DNA from: Agrocybe praecox
Lineage: Eukaryota; Basidiomycota; Agaricomycetes; Agaricales; Agrocybaceae
Direction of reading: 5' to 3'
DNA length: 64,000 nt
NCBI GenBank assembly: GCA_964017145.1
Contig: OZ024850.1
Span: 473,618-537,617 of the forward strand
Both the position numbers and the translations under genes were made by a program. How positions within the stretch are numbered: position 1 is the first letter of the stretch; each line of letters begins with the position of its first letter. Shown here piece after piece: positions 1-9,337 of this stretch. A model generated the notes under the pieces. It searched no databases and was not told where the DNA came from. It was given only the letters and a program-made list of their open reading frames with translations.

Positions 1-1006
1 AAAATAAAATAGGCTAAAAATAGATCTTTTCTAAAAATAGATTTGATCTTATTTGGTCTTGTTTTAGTTGCCATCATTATGTGTTGATGGGCTTTTATGC
101 AAATCTTCAAAGTCCAATGTTCACTTGCCTTATTCAGGTATTTGCCTGTGATATCACTTAAGTCCTGAGTTGTTTGTTGTTTGAGTGTGTTGATAGCTGA
201 TCATGCCTTATTTATTACTTGTTTGTATTTGAGGCCATAAAATTGTGGCAATGGACCCTGAATGTATAAATAGAGGCAAGCAAAAAGTCATGCTTTTGGA
301 TTTTGATCCAATCAGTAACAACCAGTCACAGCACATGACCAGTCAGCCATATAGGCAGTGAAACAGATCAGTCTGGCAACTGCCAGGCCTGGTAGGTATC
401 ATTCTGGATGTATACACTGAGTCTGGCAACTACCAATATTTCATACAAGAATCTGAATGACATGGCTGATATCCACGATCTTAAAAGTAATTCATATCTT
501 GCCATAGGACTAATTAATGTGCATAAAAAGTTGATGGGTGTGTCACATGACACGTCGCAACCGGTCATGACCAAAACTAGTTCAGTTAAAATTTCACAGA
601 GGATATATGTTTTATTGCAACAGAAAGGTATAAATAGCAGGAGGAGGTTGATTACTGCTGCCTATAAATTTAAACTGAACAGAAAAGTAGAATTTTCAAA
701 AGTACAGAGAACATGACACAATATAGTGCCACAGTGAAGTACATAAACTAGGGTTGTCACAAGTGGCCTCGAGTCTCATCTTCATTATATATATGTTCAA
801 CCAGTAATTTTATTAATTTGGCCAATAATTATTTATTTTGGTTCATTTTATGACTAGAAGTATCATATACTCTGTTACTATGTGGTTCTTCTACCTGGTC
901 AAAAAGGGTGGGTGTCTATGTCTCCAAAAGTGTGTGTTGGCAATATCCGACATGGCAAATCACAGCCATCCTTTCAATTTAATGTTTTGCTTTGAGTGCT
1001 ACTACC
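1..1006. other. Gene-free AT-rich stretch with two TATA-like boxes
   Basis: No convincing coding region is visible. The open frame near 408-716 has no recognisable composition or splice context. Two copies of the ten-base string GTATAAATAG occur at 264-273 and 628-637, which look like core promoters or remnants of LTR promoters. The motif GTCTGGCAACT is also repeated at 372 and 421. I could not find matching LTR ends, so the stretch is left unclassified. Confidence 0.4.
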
Positions 1007-1794
1007 ATGATTGAAAACAGTCCTGCTTCATATAAACCGTACCAGAAATACGATGACGGGTTGACCAAGCAGCAGCGGTATATGCAAAGGTGAGACTTTC
1101 ATATCTTGTAACCTGTTTTAGAAAAAAACTACATCTCTTTTCAAGGAATAGGGCCAAGGTCAATGCTGCTAGTGCAAAGTGGAAGTGAGAAAATAGAGCT
1201 AAAAAGTAAGCTGCAGCAGTCTAAGAGCAATGTGCAATGTGATACTAATTAAATTCAATATGCAGGAAAGAAGAAGCTATGAAAAGTGCATCACTCACAC
1301 CCCATGCCGCACCAATAGATCACGTCAGTGAACCCGAAGTTACAACTGAAATTCTAAGTCCTAGAACTCGTCACGCAGCACTGGAACTCGACACTTTTTT
1401 TTTGAAGGAAAGCCCCGGTCCTGATATCGACCACAGCCCTCAAGACGAAAATAGCCCAGAAAATCTTGAACTTCGTTGTCAGGTGGACAATTTATTCACC
1501 AAGTTGCATCTTAATCTTGATGATCGTCTTATCTGATATTATGGCTATTGGGATATGAAGAGAGGGTAGAAACGCCATGTGTGTTTTCCAGGTTCCAAAC
1601 TGGAGAGGTTTTTCCAGAAGAAATATTCGAAATCAGAGGAGGTCCTACAGGGCTTGGATAGTGTGCTCAAAATTCTGTCGCCTACGTTGCTGGACAGGAA
1701 CATAATTATGGATCGACTCGTGTGGGTATCGGGACGGCAGGCAGAGATTTCTCAGATCTTATCTTACCCTTACTTTGAACCCAGAGACTCTTAG
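1007..1794 (+). CDS. Orphan small basic-N-terminus protein, four exons
   Basis: I do not recognise a function. Exons 1007-1089, 1146-1184, 1266-1525 and 1592-1794 join in phase to 585 nt (194 aa). The N-terminal 45 residues are Lys/Arg/Tyr/Gln-rich (YMQRNRAKVNAASAKWK), reminiscent of short basic regions in agaric orphan proteins. The middle is acidic and Pro/Ser-rich. The C-terminal third (KLERFFQKKYSKSEEVLQ) looks helical. If the last intron (donor GTCTTA, weak) is not used, the protein stops at 1536 and is 130 aa. I prefer the longer form because the downstream frame is open and continues a helical pattern. It lies 125 bp from the convergent RNase H1-N-like gene. No promoter element stands out. 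Confidence 0.5.
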
Positions 1795-1919
1795 ACAATT
1801 AAACATACCAATTAAAAAATTTAACAAGTGCAACATAGGCAAACATAGCAAAGGACGCAAACTATAATGTGGGTTTATATTACCAAGTACTACATACACA
1901 TAACATAAATTAGGAATTG

Positions 1920-2542
1920 CTAAGCCACCATGTGAAAGGTGGAGGTACAGTCCATAACAGTGTGAACGATGGCATGCTGAACTTGCTCAATCGAACCGGC
2001 ATCGAGAGCATCAAAAAAACTTTGACAGCTTCCTTGCGTGAGATATGACCTGAAGCGTGACCACCGGGAATGCAATGAATGTTGGAGGCAATATCTGCCT
2101 TGCAAGAGAGTGTAAGGAAATAAGTGAATAAAAAAGAATCAAAGAGACGTATGAGCCATAGAATATGCCAGGCTGGCGACCAACGTCCACACAATAATAC
2201 TTCTCCAAGTTCGGAACTCGTTCAACGTAGTCCTTGGCTTCTCTAACTGCGTGACCCGTACAAGTATCATTGGAGGTGAGGACAAACGATCCTGAGGATC
2301 CTGAGTCAGATCCATTGTGGGATCTGGGCTCTGCAGGAAAGATAATCGTTCAGTAATCCTCTTTGGCGAGAATATTTTTTTAATTTTACCTAATCCATAT
2401 TCCAGCTCGGATTTGGACTTGGACACTGTGGCTTCAGTACCCGGAGAAAACTCCGTGAGATGTGAAGTTGGGTAACACACTGGTGAAGAAAGAAATGCTA
2501 CATACCTGAAGCGATGGGGGCAGAGTTTTCCACCTCCAACAT
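1920..2542 (-). pseudogene. RNase H1 N-terminal (PF01693-like) domain protein with one-base frameshift
   Basis: Exons 2506-2542, 2390-2479, 2149-2330 and 1920-2098 join in phase through three introns with GT-AG ends. The third and fourth exons carry the pattern of the RNase H1 N-terminal hybrid-binding domain: YYCVDVGRQPGIFYG, then a loop, a GG, and KEAVKVF. This small fold binds RNA/DNA hybrids in RNase H1 and occurs alone in many agaric orphan proteins. The last exon is 179 nt, one base short. The frame breaks inside a run of seven A (2013-2019 on the + strand); upstream of the run the domain reads in one frame and downstream in another, ending at a stop at 1920. This is either a sequencing or assembly homopolymer error or a real inactivating deletion. 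No catalytic RNase H domain is seen. An intact product would be about 162 aa. Confidence 0.6.
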
Positions 2543-3159
2543 GTCTCCCAAATGAGCTATGGCTATGGAAAAAAATTAGGACACGATGGGGGAGAGGCTT
2601 GCAATAAATGTACCAGCTTGTACATTGGCTACAATAAGGACCAGATCACAAACACAGCCTATCAGGGATCCCTCATTGTGCCTGACACTTTGGGATAATG
2701 GCATGGCACAGTTCGGATGGAGGGGGAAGGGAAAGAATAAAGAGAAGGGAAAGAACCAGAAGGGTTTTTAGTAGGATGGCTAGATTAAAATTCTGACCTA
2801 GAGACAAATATTCTGGTTGAGCAAATAGGTGCAGGCTCGGAGGGGGTATTACCAAAGGGGGAAGCATTTAATACACAAACACAGGTTGTTTTATTTTAGC
2901 GCTGAATCTGGGCGGCCTAAAGTAAAAAAAGAGTGCAATCTATATTAAAACTGGCGATCACGATGAAAAGACATACATAATTTCAATCACAACAGAACCA
3001 ATTGACGCAAAAGGATTGAAATTGGGGGTAAATTGTGTGATCAATGGCAATACCTGAGATTTTACAAGGGGGAACTCGGATTGTGGTGCCTGGCAGTCTA
3101 AGCCACTCGATGCCCATTTTACAAGACAGACAAAATGAGATTCATATGCCTATTTTGGG
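2543..3159. other. Spacer without recognisable gene
   Basis: This holds purine-rich tracts near 2728-2765 and no ORF with coding character or splice signals that connect to a neighbour. It probably contains the divergent promoters of the flanking orphan genes. Confidence 0.4.
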
Positions 3160-5502
3160 ATGCCTGACCCCTGGACAACAGACGAGGAGGAAACATGGCT
3201 GACAAGCAATTGTGATGCTTACATCGAGGCACGCAAAAGAGGTCATTGTGCTGCCAGAGTGTGGATGACAATGATCCATCAGCAGTGGTTCACTGCCTTC
3301 CCAGAATTTCCACGGTGCTTCAGTAACTGGGCTGAGCTTGAAGTAACTACCTTGTCGCCCAAGAACACTGCAATATACCAGGAAGCAATTTGTAAGCAAC
3401 AAAGGGTGAGATTCAATTTTCATCTGGTCAAAAACAATCTGATGTACCGTTGGTTCAGCAAATCGTAAATTGGTACCAATATCAAGCGAGACATGGTAGC
3501 TCTGCACAGCGAACAGGCGTGATCATGCAGCTGTTGAAGTGGTACAATGAGCAAGGAAAGGAAAGGAGGAGGGCAGTCCAGGAAAAGGTCATTTACCTGG
3601 AGTTGTACCCGGAGAACGTTGAAGAAGTGTTCACGCTCCAGAAGGGTGAAGATTTGGCGGCTTCTATTGATAAATGCAACATGAAGTTAGCGATTGCCAA
3701 AGAATTATACACAAACGCACCCAAGGATATCAAGGAGAGAGTACAGCAGGAGGCCAGAGAACAAAAGGAAAAGATGCAATGAAAATGAAAGAGGTATTGG
3801 AGGAGGACAGAACTCCAAAAGAATATCAGGAGTGCATCTTATCTCTCAAGTTCCTTCTTCATGTCGCTTACCTGCGCTGATATTGCCTAGGTGTATTGAT
3901 GAGGTGGCCAATTTCCTTTGTGTATGCATAGAGTACTTGGCCAAGGCTACGGGATGGACATTTTCTGTGCTCGGTGGTGGGCCATTGCCCTCACAAAACG
4001 GCGAACCTTATGTTGAACAGTAAATCATTTAAATGAATTTTATAAATTGAAAGCTCACCTGGTACAACTAGCTTTCATTTTGGTTCAAAAACTGTCAAGG
4101 GTGGCACCAATTTCAGCCAGAGCCATCCGAGATTTTATGAAGAGGTTCTAGAGCATTTTATTACATATGTGGAGGGATGTTTTCGTGAGTTTTTTGTAAG
4201 CTAAGGCGATGAGAAAAAAAATACTTACTATCCAAATGTCTTGTAGCCCTGCATGTGTATTTATCACAAGCATTGAGGCCAGCAGACGTGGTAGTAAATA
4301 GGTTAGGAGAGAAAATAGCAGTATGTGACAGTTGGAAAAAATGCGTGAGCAGGGCAAGTGGCAGCAAGAATACAGATGTCAATAACAATAACATCGCACA
4401 TCAGCCCTCATTGTCTTCAAGTTCCACGTTTGTGGCAATGGCCACTCAGTCTGGCTCTTCCAGCTCAAATGTCACACCAGCTGCCCCTATCCTTCCACCC
4501 TCTCAGACTCAAGGGGCGCCACCATATGGACTCAATCATTACACTAGACGAGGAGTCCCTGCTGACAAACTAAACAGTCAAAATTACGATTGGTCAGATG
4601 CAGATCTGACTCAATTTGACCCAAATACTTTCGCGTTCGACTTCGACAACCTTGACCTGGACTTGGGACTTGATGACGAGCAGGTCAACCTTCTAGCTGA
4701 CAACTCCCTTTTTGTGCTCCGAAACTTGCCTAGTGGGATATCCAGCTTTGACGGCAGTAGTTCTGCTATGAACAGTCAACTAAGAGGCTTTGCAATGGTG
4801 CCAACACAATTCAACTTCAACTCAAACTACAACATGCATAACAATAACAATGTCATATCCAATCAGGACCCATACTACAGCTCTCAAAGCTCCATTTCGA
4901 CTGGGCAGATGCTTCTCAACACAAATCGCACATCCTCCTATATTGGAAACTCCCCATTTCAGCCTCCTACGTCGTCCAATCAGGTTACCCCTGCTACTAC
5001 GACCGGGCAGACGCTTCCCAACCCGAATCACACATGCTCCTACACCAGAAACCCCCCATTGCAGCCTCCTATGTCATCCAATCAGGTTACCCCTGCTCGC
5101 ACGCCGCTCAATGGGGTGAAAAACTACACCGTACCAGGAGCAATATCAACTGGCATCGTGAATGGCCATCGGTACGATCCTTTGGCAGCTTCAGCTGCTC
5201 CTGCTCTGGCGGGTCACCCGACTTCAACGGTGCCGACTCCAGCTGCGCCAAGTTGAGCAAGGCCAAGTTTAGCACAGCCACTGACTTCAGCTGCGCCAGC
5301 TCTTGACACACGACCAGCAGCCCTAGCCCCACCAAAGAAAGTGCCATCAACAAACGTGCAACTGAAAGCCAGAAAACGAAAGACTGCTGAGGAGAGTGAG
5401 GGTCAGGATTTGGAGAATAGTCAGCCTAGAAGAAAGATAAAGGCTCCTCTGAGGGCAGATGGGACACAGTTGTTGCCGGATAAGGTGTCAAAGCAAGGAT
5501 AA
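3160..5502 (+). pseudogene. Large agaric orphan-family protein, interrupted by an in-frame TGA
   Basis: Exon 1 starts at ATG 3160 (PDPWTTDEEETWL) and splices in phase to an exon beginning near 3470 (QIVNWYQYQARHG). Later exons carry a family-typical core: CIDEVANFL, then KATGWTFSVLGGGPLP near 3940-3990, then SFHFGSKTVKGGTNFSQSHPRF near 4072-4128. This Thr-Gly-Trp / Gly-Gly-Pro / His-Phe-Gly pattern recurs, as I recall, in multicopy hypothetical proteins of mushrooms. From 4255 the frame is low-complexity and Asn/Ser/Pro-rich, with an acidic block (DFDNLDLDLGLDDE) and a 34-residue tandem repeat. The frame meets TGA at 5254-5256, then continues open and coding-like to a stop at 5500-5502 (basic tail with ARKRKTAEESEGQ). 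The exon junction between about 3780 and 3890 could not be fitted in phase, so there may be a second lesion. No function is assigned. Confidence 0.5.
4900..5103 (+). repeat. In-frame tandem repeat, two copies of 102 bp
   Basis: The unit starting AC(T/C)GGGCAGA is repeated at 4900 and 5002, giving two 34-residue units. Each ends with QPPxSSNQVTPA. The copies differ at several codons but keep the frame, so this is an older duplication inside the Asn/Pro-rich region of the orphan protein. Confidence 0.85.
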
Positions 5503-6086
5503 AATTTTGAATACTATCAGCAGATTTCATGTATATTTGCTGTATTAAAGTAACTATGTATGCTAACATGAGCAACAACTTGAATTTTGTTAAGTGTGAT
5601 TTATCAATGAGAATGACAAGGGTACAATATATTTGAAGTCATGATTTACTACCACATTACTTATGCAAAATATGTATGAAGTTCAAAATATATGATGACA
5701 AGTCAATATGACATAAGTAGCTTACAAATGAAAATCAGGGGGTGCATTCTGAAAATATACAGACAATGAGCGGCATTGCTGATCGCTGTGTCAGATGATG
5801 CCAAGGACATTTTGACACTGTTGCAGGTAGTGCCAGCCCCAAATACATCCTATTTGGTGAGCTGACAAATAAGTACCAGCATAGATGGATCAAAATCCGG
5901 CAAAAACACTGCTTTTGGCAGGTTCAGGATCAAAAATCGCTAAATTTGGCTCTGTGGCATCTTATAAGACAACATTTAGCCATCTTATGAAACACATGTT
6001 AGTGTTGATGAACATCTGCCTTACAAAATGACAACAACATCCCAAACATTATATTTTGTAAGGGATATACAGTATTGACTGTCTCA
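5503..6086. other. AT-rich intergenic spacer
   Basis: No coding frame, splice pattern or repeat is evident. It separates two degraded orphan-family genes. Confidence 0.4.
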
Positions 6087-7093
6087 ATGATGTCTACTCC
6101 TCACACCAACCCTAAATCCATCGCCAAAACCACCTCTTGCAAGACCAAGGAACCCCTGCAAAATTCCACTTCTTCAAATGCTCCTGCCAAGCCTATTGAT
6201 AATTCTACTTTGAACACTCGAACAGAGCCTATTGAAATTTCTCTTGATATTGATTCTCCTTGTATGCCTGCTTCAGGCATTATTTCTACTACTCTAAATT
6301 CTGAAACCCCATTGATGCCTTCTGGTACCATCTGTATTCCTTCTACTCCTAGTGATTACCCCGACCTTCCTTCCCTTTGTACCATTGACCACCCTGGAGT
6401 TTGCTGCATCTCCAACACTGAGTTCATCTTCTATAACCCTAACAATGGACTCTCCAAATTTGCCAACAACAAAATAACCCCAGCTGGATTTGTTGTGGAC
6501 TACTGCGCTTATGATCAGTGTATCTGCTTACTTCTGGACCCAACATGTCACATCACAGGATCACCCAGTGGCTACACTTGAGTCACCTCACTATTCAATC
6601 ATTTTGTGACTGGTCAGTGTCAGTTTGCACTCTGAGATTCTGGTTCAAACAAATATGTATATTATTCATGGGCAAGCTATTACGGCCGACAACTTTTTCA
6701 TCACCCCCAATAAAAATGTCACCATTCAGCAACCTGTCCAACCTATCACTCCTCCTATGCCTCCTGCCACTAGCCCTAGCATCTCATTGAACCTCAATGC
6801 GACCATGGTTGACCAAACCTTGTACCAGAATATGCTGATGATGTCAGCTCGCAACAATGTTCAAGCATCACTGCCTTCTTGCCAATCAGGCCTTTGAGCA
6901 CCATGAATTCAAGTGTGCTCAACGAGGCACTACTGCTGCACCATACTACACCCAATCTCAGCCTAGGCGCCACCATCCAGCTCGCCATCATCACAAAATT
7001 TCCAAATCCGGACCAGCAGCTAATGCTGCTAGTTCCAGCATGGCTTCCTCATCGTTGGCTCACAATGGCGATATTACCATGAATGAAGCTTAA
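6087..7093 (+). pseudogene. Degraded orphan-family gene with frame breaks
   Basis: A Ser/Thr/Pro-rich frame opens at ATG 6087. Near 6480-6516 it reads TPAGFVVDYCAYDQ, and splicing from about 6519 to 6560 (donor GTGTAT, acceptor CAG) gives the smooth continuation ITQWLHLSHLTIQSFCDW. After that the coding-like sequence changes frame near 6610-6630 (NMYIIHGQAITADNFF) and again near 6857 (FEHHEFKCAQRGTTAAPYY, then a His/Ser/Ala-rich tail to a stop at 7093). No splice sites of sensible length explain these two shifts, so I read the locus as a decayed gene. The combination of a low-complexity head and a short ordered core is like other agaric multicopy orphans. No function can be proposed. Confidence 0.4.
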
Positions 7094-7182
7094 TTATCAG
7101 CACCATCACTCACACTATCCATTGGCCAACTCAAACGACACTCATTTATTATACCCTATTCTTTTTTCGAGCTGTTATTCTA

Positions 7183-7621
7183 TAGTGAGGGACAAAACTG
7201 TTCAAATGTTTTTCAAAGTTGAACTGTTGCACAAATAACTTGTGACTGGGTGGTCCAAATTGGTTGAAATTTTGAAGCAAGGTAGGTCAGGATGCTAGTA
7301 ACAAGATCCAATTTGTTTCATTACATAATCTTGTTTTATTCCCACAATATTAATATATTACTGGTACATGTACATTCAAACAGTTTTGTCTCTACCCTAT
7401 TATAATACAGTATTCTAAGTTTGTAGTACCAGTAATATATTAATATTGTGGGAATAAAACAAGATTATGTAATGAAACAAATTGGATCTTGTTCAAATCT
7501 TGTTACTAGCATCCTAATCTACCTTGGTTTAAAATTTCAACTAATTTGGACCACCTAGTTCCAAGTTATTTGTGCAACAGTTCAACTTTGAAAAACATTC
7601 GAATGGTTTTGTCTCTTACTG
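7183..7621. mobile_element. Foldback / MITE-like element with TA target duplication
   Basis: Two arms, 7183-7367 and 7426-7621, are near-perfect inverted copies around a spacer of about 58 bp. The outer ends read TAGTGAGGGACAAAAC on the left and, reverse-complemented, CAGTAAGAGACAAAAC on the right. Each is bounded by TA (7181-7182 and 7622-7623), as expected for Tc1/mariner-type insertion. A third copy of the terminal motif (GTTTTGTCTCTACCC, 7383-7397) lies in the spacer. The left half is therefore itself a complete small MITE, and the right half looks like an inverted partial duplicate of it. There is no coding capacity. Confidence 0.85.
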
Positions 7622-7639
7622 TAACACCTGTAGAGCGAC

Positions 7640-8113
7640 TGTAACAGACCAGGTTTTCTATCATATCACACACTCCTTTTTATCTTATCTTATCTTTTAC
7701 TGCTTTGACTTCTCATTTTATTTTATTCATCCTTTCTTCATTGTCAATACACCTCATGGTGATCTCCTCCCCTTTACCCTATCCATATGGACTCTTACTT
7801 TATACAAACTTTATATTACTCATTTACCCTTACTTGTTTACCTTTTATCTCAGACTATTACTCAGTTATCTCCCCCCTCATAGAGTATAAATACACATCT
7901 ACTTGGTGGTAGATAGCCCAGTGAATTCAGTTTACTTTAACCTGTCTTATTGTTATTCTTGAGTTCCTCTTCTCGTGTGCCAAAACCCCTCTGCCAAAAC
8001 AATACCTGTCAAGGCACGACACTTTCATCACAACATACTATCAATCTATCTAAGTGCCCGTAAGATAAGATAAAATAAGGTCTTGTGATCAGAATAAAGT
8101 CCAGTTTGTTACA
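7640..8113 (+). mobile_element. Probable solo LTR (474 bp)
   Basis: The segment opens with TGTAACA (7640-7646) and closes with TGTTACA (8107-8113), a perfect 7-bp terminal inversion of the TG...CA kind. Inside are a TATA box (GTATAAATAC, 7884-7893) and, about 200 bp later, AATAAA (8093-8098), in the order U3 promoter then R/U5 poly(A) signal. No matching 5-bp target duplication is seen at the flanks (GCGAC versus ATATC), so the boundaries or the identity could be wrong. No retrotransposon coding region adjoins it. Confidence 0.4.
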
Positions 8114-8149
8114 ATATCATACGGCATACAATACTACATATGTGTATGA

Positions 8150-8550
8150 AGGGCCTTCTCCAAGGGCTAGCGAGAGACCGTACCCATCGTCGCCATAGCC
8201 TGTCGTCGTAGCCATTGTTCACACATCCCATCCGCCGTAGTACATGTACGTCCGTCGGTACAATAACCTCACGTTGTTGTACACTCACTCCACCAGCCGC
8301 ACGTTGTACGTCCCTCGTTGTACACTGTCGCGTTGTCATAGCCCGTTGTTGTCATGCACGGATGTCGTCGTCGGTACATCGTCGCGTCGTCGTTGTACAT
8401 TGTCGCATCATGCATGGCCATCGCCGTTGTCTGTCATGCATAGCCGTCGCCGTTGTCGTTGTCACAGCCATTGATGTTGGCCAGCGTCGCACTGGTGCTC
8501 AGTGGTGCCAGCCGCGTGCGTGCGACGCGCTGCCGTCGTTGCTGTGAGCT
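8150..8550. repeat. Degenerate CGT/GTT-rich repeat block
   Basis: The sequence is dominated by short variants of CGTCGT, CGTTGT, TGTACGTC and CATGCATAGCCGTCGC. The open frames crossing it on both strands are products of this composition and encode Arg/Cys/Ser/Thr-rich nonsense. It is much richer in GC than the flanking AT-rich DNA. Confidence 0.7.
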
Positions 8551-8557
8551 GCGTGTC

Positions 8558-9000
8558 GTTGTGGGAGGGAAAATGAAATGAGAAAAAGAAAAAGAGAGGA
8601 GAAAAGAAGGAAGGAAGGGGGAAGGAAGGAAAAGAAAGATGGGGAGGGAAGGGGGTGAAGAAAAAAAGCGAAAGGACATTATGTCCTTTTGCTGCTCTCT
8701 TCACCAACCCCCTCTCATCTCCTCTCTTGAATTCCTCTCTCCTCTTCTAACTCACCCTTCACCCCTGCCTCTGCATCCAGCCTCTGCATCCAGCACACAC
8801 CCTCTCACCATCCTCCACATCCTCCACACCTCTTCATTCACCACCTTCCTTAGCCACAGCAGCTAACCCAGAGAGGCGCTACATACCATACATACCAAGA
8901 GAGATAGAGAGGAGCAGGTAGCAGAGGAGGGCAGCAGCAGAGCAGCAGAGAGCAGACAGAGAGGAAGCAGGGGGTAGTTAGAGAGAAGCAGGGGGAAAGT
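8558..9000. repeat. Alternating polypurine / polypyrimidine tracts with central palindrome
   Basis: About 115 bases of nearly pure purine (8560-8670) end in a short palindrome, AAAGGACATTATGTCCTTT (8670-8688). A pyrimidine-rich tract follows to about 8850, then a second purine-rich tract (8885-9000). Such strand switches can form triplex or hairpin structures. The block lies about 340-780 bp upstream of KGD1, and whether it acts on that gene is unknown. Confidence 0.7.
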
Positions 9001-9337
9001 GACAATGCGACGCGTCCAAATTGGTGACGTGACCGGAAAAGTCGAATGTTCCCACGGGTTCCCTCTGCCAAAAGTGCGAACCAGAGTGTGAATTGAACCC
9101 GCCAGAGTGTGAATCGCGCTTGCCAAAAATGTGAGCAGGGAGCCGCGCGTGAACGGTTCACACGGCAAACGCCGGTTCACAGCAGATTTCCTAAGACCCG
9201 ATGTTCTCGCCAAAAGTGCGTCGTAACCGTAATTAGGATTGAAAGAAAGTCACGTGATGTGATCCGGGACGGATGTGTGACTGTGATGACGACGAAGTAT
9301 AACAAGTTTTGCTGGAAGACGGAAGGTTCACCCAAAC

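Noticed and set aside
1..760. LTR retrotransposon end suggested by two GTATAAATAG boxes
   Set aside because: No TG...CA ends, primer-binding site or paired repeat could be found.
8109..8707. Overlapping Arg/Ser/Phe-rich frames on both strands
   Set aside because: They are created by CGT-rich repeats and polypurine tracts, not codon usage.
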